DNA of 32,307 bases, taken from NCBI GenBank assembly GCA_947631335.1, contig CANRKZ010000014.1:1-32307 (forward strand), in the 5' to 3' direction. This document shows, in pieces, positions 25,749 through 32,307 of the stretch. The stretch comes from an uncultured Clostridia bacterium. GTDB taxonomy: Bacteria > Bacillota > Clostridia > TANB77 > CAG-508. Numbering within the stretch: the first letter of the stretch is position 1; each line of letters begins with the position of its first letter. The position numbers and the translations under genes are program-made. The notes under the pieces are model-generated. The model searched no databases and was not told the DNA's origin. It was given only the letters and a program-made list of their open reading frames with translations.

Positions 25749-26699
25749 TTATAAAGCTTTTCTTACTTCCTTTAAAATTCTCTCCTTTACCTGTTCTACA
25801 GTTCCTTGTATAAACCCTCCTGCTGCTCTCTGGTGTCCTCCACCTCCAAACATTAAACAAACATCTGATACATTGACATGATTTCCAGAACGCAAAGATA
25901 CTTTATATCCATTTTCTTCTTTATTTTGTCTAATGAAGATAGAAACTTCCACTCCTTCAATATCTCTACCAATATCTACTAAACCTTCATGATCTCCTGG
26001 CTCTGCTCCAACTTCCTCTTCATCTCGCATTGTAATATATGTAAAAGTTACTTTTCCATCTTCTAAAATTTCCATTCGATCCATTACTTTTTTTGTTAAT
26101 AAGAAGTTTGCCTTTGTCTTAGTACGCAATGTTTTTTTATAAATATCTGGTATGTTAACGCCTTTACGAATAAGTTCTGCTGTAAATTCAAAAGTTTCTG
26201 GTGTAATTCCAATATGTCTAAACCCACCTGTGTCTGTAATAATTCCTGTCATAAGGCAAATCCCAATTTCTTTTGTAATATCCATTTGAAAATATTCAAA
26301 CACTCCTACGAGAATTTCACAGCAGGCAGGTGAAACTGGATTTACATAGTTTAAATCTCCATACATATGGTTGCTTCCATGGTGATCAATTACAATTGTT
26401 CTCTTCGCATTTTCAAAATATTCTTTTTGTGCCAATCTTTTTAAATCTGCACAATCAAGAGAAATTGCTAAGTCATAATTTTTAATATCTGATTCTTTTT
26501 TTATTTGATCAATACCCGGCAAAAAGTTAAATAGTCTAGAATATTCAGGAATAATAACGTCGGCATCTTTTTCTAGTTTTTTTAGTACTAATTTCATGGC
26601 CAAACTACTTCCTATTGCATCTCCATCTGGTGATTCATGTGTTAATATTACAATTTTTTTAGCTACTTTTATTTCCTTTAAAATTTCGTCTAATGTCAT
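25749..26699 (-). CDS. nrnA: DHH-family nanoRNase / pAp phosphatase
   Basis: NrnA degrades very short RNAs and dephosphorylates 3'-phosphoadenosine 5'-phosphate. The 316-residue protein has the DHH phosphoesterase motifs: THESPDGDAIGSSLA near residue 20, SLDCAD near residue 80, and IDHHGSNH (the DHH motif) near residue 107. The C-terminal DHHA1 domain ends with FGGGGHQRAAGG. The start follows AGAGGAGAAA. It lies between rbfA (2 bases away) and truB, the usual Firmicutes order. Confidence 0.95.
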   Translation of the reverse strand: MTLDEILKEIKVAKKIVILTHESPDGDAIGSSLAMKLVLKKLEKDADVIIPEYSRLFNFLPGIDQIKKESDIKNYDLAISLDCADLKRLAQKEYFENAKRTIVIDHHGSNHMYGDLNYVNPVSPACCEILVGVFEYFQMDITKEIGICLMTGIITDTGGFRHIGITPETFEFTAELIRKGVNIPDIYKKTLRTKTKANFLLTKKVMDRMEILEDGKVTFTYITMRDEEEVGAEPGDHEGLVDIGRDIEGVEVSIFIRQNKEENGYKVSLRSGNHVNVSDVCLMFGGGGHQRAAGGFIQGTVEQVKERILKEVRKAL

Positions 26700-26701
26700 A
26701 T

Positions 26702-27067
26702 TTATTTCTCCTCTTCTTTTTTTGGTATTATTTCTTTTAAAATACTATCAATTCTTGCCCCATATTCTAATGAATCATCTAATTCAAATATAATTTCAGG
26801 AGTATTTCTTAAATTTACTCTTCTTGCTAGTTCACTCCTAATAAATCCAGATGATTTTTTTAGAGCTACTAAAGTATCTTTTAAATTTTTTGAGTTTAAA
26901 ATACTTACATATACTCTTGCATATTTTAAATCATTTGTAACTTTTACTTTTGTTACACTTACTAGTCCTGTTACATTGGGATTTTTTAGTTGATAACTAA
27001 TAATTTCACTTATTTCTCTTCTATATTCTTCTTCAATACGTCCTAAACGATTTTGATTTTCTGGCAT
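26702..27067 (-). CDS. rbfA: Ribosome-binding factor A
   Basis: Helps 16S rRNA processing and late 30S assembly. At 121 residues it is full length for this KH-like family. Typical features are the N-terminal RLGRIEEEYRREISEII, the central LVSVTKVKVTNDLKYARVYV strand region, and the C-terminal PEIIFELDDSLEYG. The start follows an excellent ribosome site (AGGAGGTAAAATAG). It lies 121 bases after infB and 2 bases before nrnA. Confidence 0.96.
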   Translation of the reverse strand: MPENQNRLGRIEEEYRREISEIISYQLKNPNVTGLVSVTKVKVTNDLKYARVYVSILNSKNLKDTLVALKKSSGFIRSELARRVNLRNTPEIIFELDDSLEYGARIDSILKEIIPKKEEEK

Positions 27068-27094
27068 CTATTTTACCTCCTATTTTAAAAATAT

Positions 27095-27109
27095 ATTCTG
27101 AAACAGAAT
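27095..27109 (-). terminator. Small hairpin between infB and rbfA
   Basis: ATTCTG / CAGAAT with a 3-base loop, followed on the minus strand by ATATATTTTT. The stem is short, so it is at most a weak or partial terminator. The 121-base gap otherwise shows no recognised element. Confidence 0.35.
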
Positions 27110-27188
27110 TTTTATTGACCATTCGTAATTTTGTTTTATCAATGATAACGTCTTTTTCTATTTTGAAACATATAGATTTTATTACTTG

Positions 27189-30002
27189 TTAACGAGCTAT
27201 TTCTTCCATAATATATACTTCAATTACATCTCCTTCTTTTATATCATTGTAATTTTCGATCTGAATTCCGCATTCAAATCCTTTTCCTACTTCTTTTACT
27301 TCATCTTTAAATCTTTTTAATGTTGCTAAGTGTCCATCATGTATTACTACATTTTCACGGATTACCCTAACACCTGCATTTCTTTCTACTTTTCCAGAAA
27401 GCACATAACATCCTGCAACAGTTCCTACATTTGATATTTTAAATATTTGTCTTATTTCTGCATTTCCAATTACTTTTTCTTCATATTTCGGTTCTAACAT
27501 TCCCTTCATAGCAGCCTCTACATCTTCAATTGCTTGATAAATAATTGAATATTGTTTAATTTCAACTTCATCTTTTTCAGCCATTTCTTTTGCCATATTA
27601 TCTGGTCTTACATTGAAAGCAATAATAATAGCATTTGATACTTTAGCAAGTGTTACATCTGATTGATTAACAGCTCCTGTTGCACTATGGATTACTTTTA
27701 CTTTCACTTCTTCATTTTCTAATTTTTCTAGTGCTTGTTTTACAGCTTCTACTGACCCTTGTACATCTGCTTTTACAATTAAATTTAATACTTTTAAGTT
27801 TCCTTGTTCCATTTGACTAAATAAATTATCTAATGTTATTTTCGTACTATTATTAATTGCTTTTTCTCTTGCTTGACGTTTTCTTCTTTCAATTAAGTGT
27901 TTTGCCATTTTCTCGTTCTTTACCTCGTAGAAAGTATCTCCTGCTTGTGGTACTTCTGTTAATCCCATGATTTCTACTGGTGTTGATGGGCCAGCTGATT
28001 TTACTGATTTTCCTCTATCATCCTTCATAGCTCTAATTCTACCAATCGAAGAACCAACTACAATCGTATCTCCCACATCTAAAGTTCCTCTTTGTATAAG
28101 CATGGTTGCAATTGCACCTTTTGCTTTATCTAATCTTGCTTCAATGACAGCACCTTTTGCTTGTTTGTGTGGATTTGCTTTTAATTCTAAAACATCCGCT
28201 TCTAATAATACCATTTCTAATAGTTGATCAATATTTTCACCTTTTTTAGCTGATATTGGAACATAAATGGTATCTCCTCCCCATTCTTCTGGAACTAATT
28301 CATATGTCATTAATTCTTGTTTTACTTTTTCAATATTAGCATCTGGTAAATCAATTTTATTGATAGCAACTATAATAGGTATTCCAGCCGATTTTGCATG
28401 ATTAATTGCTTCAATTGTTTGTGGTTTTACACCATCATTAGCAGCCACTACTAGAATTGCAATATCCGTAATTTGTGCCCCTCTTGCACGCATAGCTGTA
28501 AAAGCTTCATGTCCTGGTGTATCTAAGAAAGTAATCTCTCTATCGTTTACTTTTACTTTATAGGCACCAATTGCTTGTGTAATTCCTCCTGCTTCTCCTT
28601 CAATTACATTTGTTTTTCTAACAGCATCTAACAGTGAAGTCTTTCCATGGTCTACGTGTCCCATAACTACAATAACTGGTGGTCTTGCTTCTAATTCTTC
28701 TTCCTTATCTTCTGAATCATCAAATAAGATATCTTCTTCTGTTACTTGTTCTTTTTTACTTGCTGTTATTCCAAATTCTTGGGCAATTAAATAAGCTGTA
28801 TCGAAGTCGATTTCTTGATTAATTGTTGCCATGATTCCATATCCTAATAATTTTTTTATTACTTCTGCTGTTGTCTTTTTCATTTCTGCTGCTAGATCTT
28901 TTACCATGATTGTTTCTGGAATATCAATTTCAGTTAGTTTAAAGATTTTTTGTTTTGTTCTTTCTTCTTGATTTTGATTTTTTCTTTTCTTTCCTCTTCT
29001 TCCACGTTCTGTTGTTAAATCATAATAATCCAGCATTCCACCATCTTGTTCATCAAACATGTTAGATAAACGATTAGCTTGTTTTAGACTTTTTAATTTT
29101 CCTTGATCAAAATCGTTTCCTCCATTATTTTTTCTTGTCTTAGATTTCTTTGTTTTATTTTCATCAAATCGATTATTATTTTTTTGTTTATCAAACCCTC
29201 TATTATATTCTCTAACACTTTCCTTTTCTATTGTTTCAACAGCCATAATATTTTTAATATTTTTTTCGATACCCTTTTCATCTAATGGCCTATTATTTCC
29301 AAATCGATCATGACTATTGTTTCTATTATAATTAAATTTATTATTAGTAGTATTCTTGTTGTTAAATTTACTATTATTGTTATTAAATCTATTATTGTTT
29401 CTATTATTATTGTTATTTCTATTGAATCGATTATCTCTTTTTTCTTTTTGAATTTTATTTTCCCTTACATCTTTTTCTTCTTTTTCTACTTTTTTGGGTG
29501 TGTTTTCAGGTAAAGTAGTATTTTTTACATTTGTTATATTTTCATTTGATTGTTTTTCTTCTTTTTTCGCAGATTCTTCTTTTTTTAGTCCAAATAATTC
29601 ACTTACTGTCATTGGTCTATTTGGCTTGTTTCGATAAACAATATTATAATCTTTATTTTGTTTTCTTTCTATAAATCCTATATTATTTTTCTTTTCTTCT
29701 TTTTTTACGACTTCCTTCTTTTTCACTTTTTCCTCTTCCTGTGCAATGATAACTTCTCTTCTTATAATAACAGGTGCCTTTTCTTCTTTTTTTGCTTCCA
29801 TTTTTTCCTTATTACTATTTCCTTTTCCTTGTTTTTTTAATTCTTTTTTTCTTACTTCTTTTTCAATCCTTTTTGCTTCTTTCTCTTCCACATTACTCAA
29901 ATGGCTTTTTGCATCAATATTTAGCTTTTTTGCTACTTCTAATATTTCTTTACTGGTTAAGTTTAGTTTTTTTGCTATATCATATATCTTTATCTTACCC
30001 AA
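27189..30002 (-). CDS. infB: Translation initiation factor IF-2
   Basis: Delivers initiator tRNA to the 30S subunit with GTP hydrolysis. Starting at TTG 30002 ([15 protein letters not shown]) the protein is 937 residues. GGGGGTG is spaced correctly for this TTG; the ATG at 30017 overlaps that ribosome site and is less likely. The N-terminus has IF2-N helices, then a long Lys/Glu/Asn linker with an NNRFNNN-type low-complexity run (about 195-235), a second IF2-N domain, and the G domain from about residue 445: [20 protein letters not shown] and SAK. C-terminal beta barrels complete the factor. The start overlaps the end of ylxQ by 8 bases. Confidence 0.96.
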   Translation of the reverse strand: MGKIKIYDIAKKLNLTSKEILEVAKKLNIDAKSHLSNVEEKEAKRIEKEVRKKELKKQGKGNSNKEKMEAKKEEKAPVIIRREVIIAQEEEKVKKKEVVKKEEKKNNIGFIERKQNKDYNIVYRNKPNRPMTVSELFGLKKEESAKKEEKQSNENITNVKNTTLPENTPKKVEKEEKDVRENKIQKEKRDNRFNRNNNNNRNNNRFNNNNSKFNNKNTTNNKFNYNRNNSHDRFGNNRPLDEKGIEKNIKNIMAVETIEKESVREYNRGFDKQKNNNRFDENKTKKSKTRKNNGGNDFDQGKLKSLKQANRLSNMFDEQDGGMLDYYDLTTERGRRGKKRKNQNQEERTKQKIFKLTEIDIPETIMVKDLAAEMKKTTAEVIKKLLGYGIMATINQEIDFDTAYLIAQEFGITASKKEQVTEEDILFDDSEDKEEELEARPPVIVVMGHVDHGKTSLLDAVRKTNVIEGEAGGITQAIGAYKVKVNDREITFLDTPGHEAFTAMRARGAQITDIAILVVAANDGVKPQTIEAINHAKSAGIPIIVAINKIDLPDANIEKVKQELMTYELVPEEWGGDTIYVPISAKKGENIDQLLEMVLLEADVLELKANPHKQAKGAVIEARLDKAKGAIATMLIQRGTLDVGDTIVVGSSIGRIRAMKDDRGKSVKSAGPSTPVEIMGLTEVPQAGDTFYEVKNEKMAKHLIERRKRQAREKAINNSTKITLDNLFSQMEQGNLKVLNLIVKADVQGSVEAVKQALEKLENEEVKVKVIHSATGAVNQSDVTLAKVSNAIIIAFNVRPDNMAKEMAEKDEVEIKQYSIIYQAIEDVEAAMKGMLEPKYEEKVIGNAEIRQIFKISNVGTVAGCYVLSGKVERNAGVRVIRENVVIHDGHLATLKRFKDEVKEVGKGFECGIQIENYNDIKEGDVIEVYIMEEIAR

Positions 30003-30316
30003 TAATATCACCCCCATTATTTATTTTTTGAATTTCTCTAGCAAAATTTATGTCTTCAACCCCTAATATTGCCTTGTTTGATTTTCCAATTGCTTTACTT
30101 AATTGTTCTATCTGTCCTATTATCACAATCGGTACTATATATTGATTACTTAATCTTACAAATTTATCTTTTGTTCTTTCTGAAGCGTTTTCTGCTACAA
30201 TAATTAATTTTACTTTTTTATTTTTAATTCCGATTCTCCACGCTATCTGAACCAAAGCTTATCTTCCTTGCTTTTGCAGATAAACCAATTAATCCTAATA
30301 TTTTTTCATTGATCAA
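29995..30316 (-). CDS. ylxQ: L7Ae-family RNA-binding protein YlxQ, read through one CGG +1 frameshift
   Basis: A small L7Ae/L30e-fold protein, probably RNA binding, always found between ylxR and infB. The span of 322 bases is one more than a multiple of three. It starts at TTG 30316, overlapping the end of ylxR by 11 bases, with AGAGGTG upstream. The first 28 codons read [20 protein letters not shown] and run to SVEN, then AAT CGG AAT TAA would stop. Skipping the C gives [20 protein letters not shown] and a 106-residue protein of normal length and sequence. The internal ATG (MVQIAW) that a simple ORF call would use lies in the wrong frame for the conserved N-terminus. Confidence 0.92.
30230..30232 (-). 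other. CGG +1 frameshift site 6 (ylxQ)
   Basis: Codon 29 is CGG, preceded by AAT and followed two codons later by TAA. Dropping the C gives GGA (Gly). GGAG lies three bases upstream of the CGG, as in the prfB frameshift, but the other five sites lack this. Confidence 0.9.
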
Positions 30317-30566
30317 GAATAACACCTCTTAAATTTTCATAAATTTCATCTGATATTTTTGTATCAAATACTTTTTCTAATCGTTTTGATTTTCTTAATT
30401 TTTCAAAACATTCTATATTGTCACATAAATATGCCCCTCTTCCTTCAAGTTTTCCAGTTTTATCTATGCTAATCTCATTTTTTTTATTTTTAACAATCCT
30501 AATTAATTGTTTCTTTTCTTTTCTTTCATTACATCCCATACAGGTTCTTACTGGTTGTTTTTTCAT
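30306..30566 (-). CDS. ylxR: YlxR family protein (DUF448)
   Basis: An 86-residue basic protein encoded between nusA and infB in Gram-positive bacteria. The family signatures RTCMGCNERK near residue 7 and GRGAYLCDN near residue 42 are intact. Family members are reported as RNA- or nucleoid-associated and have been linked to RNase P; the precise role here is not shown by sequence. It overlaps the ylxQ start by 11 bases, implying translational coupling. Confidence 0.94.
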   Translation of the reverse strand: MKKQPVRTCMGCNERKEKKQLIRIVKNKKNEISIDKTGKLEGRGAYLCDNIECFEKLRKSKRLEKVFDTKISDEIYENLRGVILDQ

Positions 30567-30605
30567 TTATTTTGTCCTCCTTTATTGTATGTTCCTTCTT
30601 AACTT

Positions 30606-31703
30606 TTATTCTGTTTCTTCTTCGCTATTTTGTACATTCATTATCATTTCTCTAAATTGTGTTTCTGATTTAATATCGATTTTCCAATTTGTAAGTCTTG
30701 CTGCTAATCTTGCATTCTGTCCTGATTTTCCAATTGCCAAGGATAATTGATTATCTGGTACAATAACTTGTGCAAATTTTTCTTCTTGTTTAATATCTAC
30801 TGCTAAGATTTGTGCTGGAAGAAGTGCGGATGCAATATAAATGGAAGGATCTTCATTCCACTCGATTACATCTATTTTCTCACCATTTAATTCATTAATT
30901 ACATTTTGAATTCTAACACCTTTTTGTCCTACACAAGAACCAACTGGATCAATATTAGGATCTGGTGAATACACTGCTACTTTACTCCTATATCCTGGAT
31001 CTCTTGAAACACTTTTTATCTCAATAACACCTTCATAAATTTCTGGTATCTCAAATTCTAATAATTTCCTTACAAAATCCGGATGGCTTCTAGATACAAT
31101 CACTTGTGGAGCTCCTTTTGCCCCTTTTTCTACATCTAAAACATATCCTTTTATTTTATCATTCACTTTGTAATCTTCTGTTGGAATTTGCTCTTTTGAT
31201 GGCATAACACCTTCTAATCTTCCTAAATCCATTACCACAATATTATGGTCTGCTTTTTGAATTAGTCCAGAAACAATTTCTCCTTTTCTATCATTAAATT
31301 CATTAAATATAATTTCTCTTTCTGCTTCTCTTAATTTTTGAATAATAACTTGTTTGGCTGTTTGTGCTGCAATTCTACCAAAATCTCTTGGTACAATTTC
31401 TACTTCTATAGTATCCCCTTCTTTTAAATCTGAATTTATTTTTTGTGCTTCTTTTAAACTAATTTCTGTATCTTCATTATTTGCTTTTTTTATTACTTCT
31501 TTAATGGCATAAACATGAGTTGCTCCTGTTTGATGATCCATTTCTACTCTTACATTTTCTAATGAGTCGAAATTTCTTTTATAAGCTGTTACTAATGCTG
31601 TCTCAATTGATTCTAATAAATATTCTTTTTTTATTCCTTTTTCTTTTTCTAGCTCTTCTAACGCTAAAATTAACTCTTTGTTGTCAATTGCTTGTTCTTT
31701 CAT
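30606..31703 (-). CDS. nusA: Transcription termination/antitermination factor NusA
   Basis: Binds RNA polymerase and nascent RNA, controlling pausing, termination and antitermination. The 365-residue length matches Gram-positive NusA without the extra C-terminal repeats of E. coli. The N-terminal polymerase-binding domain (1-~125) contains ALEELEKEKGI and DFGRIAAQTAKQV. An S1 domain follows (about 130-200), then two KH domains with GSCVGQKGVRIQ and AIGKSGQNARLA. It lies 15 bases after rimP and 39 bases before ylxR. Confidence 0.97.
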   Translation of the reverse strand: MKEQAIDNKELILALEELEKEKGIKKEYLLESIETALVTAYKRNFDSLENVRVEMDHQTGATHVYAIKEVIKKANNEDTEISLKEAQKINSDLKEGDTIEVEIVPRDFGRIAAQTAKQVIIQKLREAEREIIFNEFNDRKGEIVSGLIQKADHNIVVMDLGRLEGVMPSKEQIPTEDYKVNDKIKGYVLDVEKGAKGAPQVIVSRSHPDFVRKLLEFEIPEIYEGVIEIKSVSRDPGYRSKVAVYSPDPNIDPVGSCVGQKGVRIQNVINELNGEKIDVIEWNEDPSIYIASALLPAQILAVDIKQEEKFAQVIVPDNQLSLAIGKSGQNARLAARLTNWKIDIKSETQFREMIMNVQNSEEETE

Positions 31704-31718
31704 TTTTTATTCCTCCCT

Positions 31719-32168
31719 TTACCAATTATAAACTGTTTTTACTTGTGCAATATTTTTTCGTTCAATATAAATTTCTTCCTGTAATTGAATCGTATTTTCG
31801 TCAAATGTTTTTAAAATTCCTTGATATTCTTTATTTCCTTTTTCATCTTTTTTAAATAATCGAATCTTTATTTCTTTTCCAATATTCTGTTCTAGATGTT
31901 TATCTTTTCTAAGAATTCTCTCGATTCCTGGTGAAGATACTTCTAAAAAGTATGATTCTTGTATATAATCTGCTTTATCTAAAAGATCATTAATTTCATC
32001 ATTTACTTTTTCACAATCCTCTAAATTGATTCCTTCTTGTTTATCAATAAATATTCTCAAAAAATAGTTTTTTCCTTCTTTGCTATATTCTACATCATAT
32101 AAGTCATAGCCCATTGTTTGAATTTTTTCTTTTAATAAGTTTTCTACTCTTTCTTCAATATTTGCCAA
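31719..32168 (-). CDS. rimP: Ribosome maturation factor RimP
   Basis: Needed for 30S subunit maturation. The TTG start at 32168 (LANIEERVENLLKEKI) follows AAAGGAGGGATAAC, and gives 149 residues, the normal size. The frame is open 38 codons further upstream, but that part covers the promoter and leader hairpin, so it is not coding. Motifs GYDLYDVEYSKEG, LRIFIDKQEGINLEDCE and FLEVSSPGIERILRK are characteristic. It is the first gene of the rimP-nusA-ylxR-ylxQ-infB-rbfA-nrnA-truB operon. Confidence 0.95.
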   Translation of the reverse strand: MANIEERVENLLKEKIQTMGYDLYDVEYSKEGKNYFLRIFIDKQEGINLEDCEKVNDEINDLLDKADYIQESYFLEVSSPGIERILRKDKHLEQNIGKEIKIRLFKKDEKGNKEYQGILKTFDENTIQLQEEIYIERKNIAQVKTVYNW

Positions 32169-32195
32169 GTTATCCCTCCTTTTATTAGATTTAAG

Positions 32196-32220
32196 AAGAG
32201 TGGGGTTTAACCCCACTCTT
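32196..32220 (-). promoter_or_regulatory. Leader hairpin of the rimP operon
   Basis: Perfect 10-bp inverted repeat AAGAGTGGGG / CCCCACTCTT with a 5-base loop, lying between the operon promoter and the rimP ribosome site. It is unusually GC-rich for this genome. There is no T-run on the minus strand, so it is more likely an attenuator or mRNA-stability or processing hairpin. On the plus strand a T-run follows at some distance, but no plus-strand gene is seen. Confidence 0.6.
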
Positions 32221-32249
32221 TGTGTCTCTTTTTTTTTGTTTACTTTATT

Positions 32250-32278
32250 ATTATACCCAATTTTTGGTATAAATGCAA
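32250..32278 (-). promoter_or_regulatory. Sigma-A-type promoter of the rimP-truB operon
   Basis: On the minus strand, TTGCAT (32278-32273) and a perfect TATAAT (32255-32250) are separated by 17 bases. The predicted start is about 75 bases before the rimP TTG, leaving room for the leader hairpin. Confidence 0.8.
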
Positions 32279-32307
32279 GCATTTTTTTATTTTTTCTGAT
32301 ATTTATT

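Noticed and set aside
27068..27188. Open frame continuing in phase after the infB stop, possible stop read-through or a small gene before rbfA
   Set aside because: The stretch is open into rbfA but has no good start with a ribosome site, and no resemblance to a known IF-2 extension. IF-2 already ends normally.
6761..30232. Six frameshifts explained as sequencing or assembly errors, or motif-linked (methylation) basecalling errors
   Set aside because: Errors in AT-rich DNA would mostly fall in A/T runs. All six are an inserted C directly before a Gly codon, always creating CGG. The same TTCGGA word occurs without a frameshift inside the thioesterase gene (HSDEVG region, about 9611), and one site has a different context (ACCGGT). 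Raw reads would settle it.
6761..30232. Simple reassignment of CGG to another amino acid
   Set aside because: A reassigned codon would keep the frame. Here the frame changes by +1 at each CGG, and unshifted reading hits a stop within 3 to 17 codons.
32169..32282. Upstream extension of RimP to an ATG at 32282
   Set aside because: It would cover a perfect promoter, a leader hairpin and the ribosome site. The TTG at 32168 has an ideal ribosome site and gives the usual RimP length.

Overview
This is a very AT-rich window in which every convincing gene lies on the minus strand. Gene content and order point to a spore-forming member of the Clostridia, probably an uncultured gut-type lineage. It has a stage II sporulation protein P, clostridial hydrophobic-W (ChW) repeats, pilin-like/BspA leucine-rich surface proteins, and the Gram-positive order rimP-nusA-ylxR-ylxQ-infB-rbfA-nrnA-truB. 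No phage, insertion-sequence transposase, CRISPR array, rRNA or tRNA gene was found. No gene-free stretch exceeds 300 bases.

Layout in the direction of transcription (right to left): (1) 32168-23967, a translation/RNA operon from rimP to truB, followed by an unrecognised protein; (2) 23875-18810, a class A penicillin-binding protein, cysS and galE; (3) a 109-base inverted-repeat element, then argS, a PHP-type tyrosine phosphatase and glmM; (4) a small membrane protein, spoIIP and a secreted ChW-repeat coiled-coil protein; (5) pgi, an acyl-ACP thioesterase and pyk; (6) der-plsY-gpsA, a zinc-ribbon protein and dtd; (7) two tandem pilin-like leucine-rich-repeat proteins.

The main discovery is a recurrent +1 translational frameshift at the codon CGG. 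Five housekeeping genes (der, the acyl-ACP thioesterase, pgi, truB, ylxQ) are each broken into two or three frames, giving six breaks. At each break the upstream frame meets an in-frame CGG. Skipping its C, so that GGN is read as glycine, restores a full-length, family-conserved protein. Gene lengths agree exactly: der has two extra bases and the other four have one each. I checked every CCG on the plus strand, which is where a minus-strand CGG must appear. I found no other in-frame CGG in any gene of the window, so CGG is never used here as an ordinary arginine codon. In all six cases the preceding codon ends in a pyrimidine (ATT three times, GTT, AAT, AAC). The simplest reading is that CGG has no working arginine tRNA in this organism and that CGGN is decoded as glycine, by out-of-frame binding or by a quadruplet-reading tRNA. 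Sequencing error or gene decay fits poorly.

Secondary points are a perfect 30-bp inverted-repeat element that supplies part of the galE stop codon, a ten-codon leader ORF one base upstream of der, a duplicated domain in the ChW protein, strong sigma-A-type promoters before rimP, pyk, der, the 112-residue membrane protein and the ChW gene, and several clear hairpin terminators.
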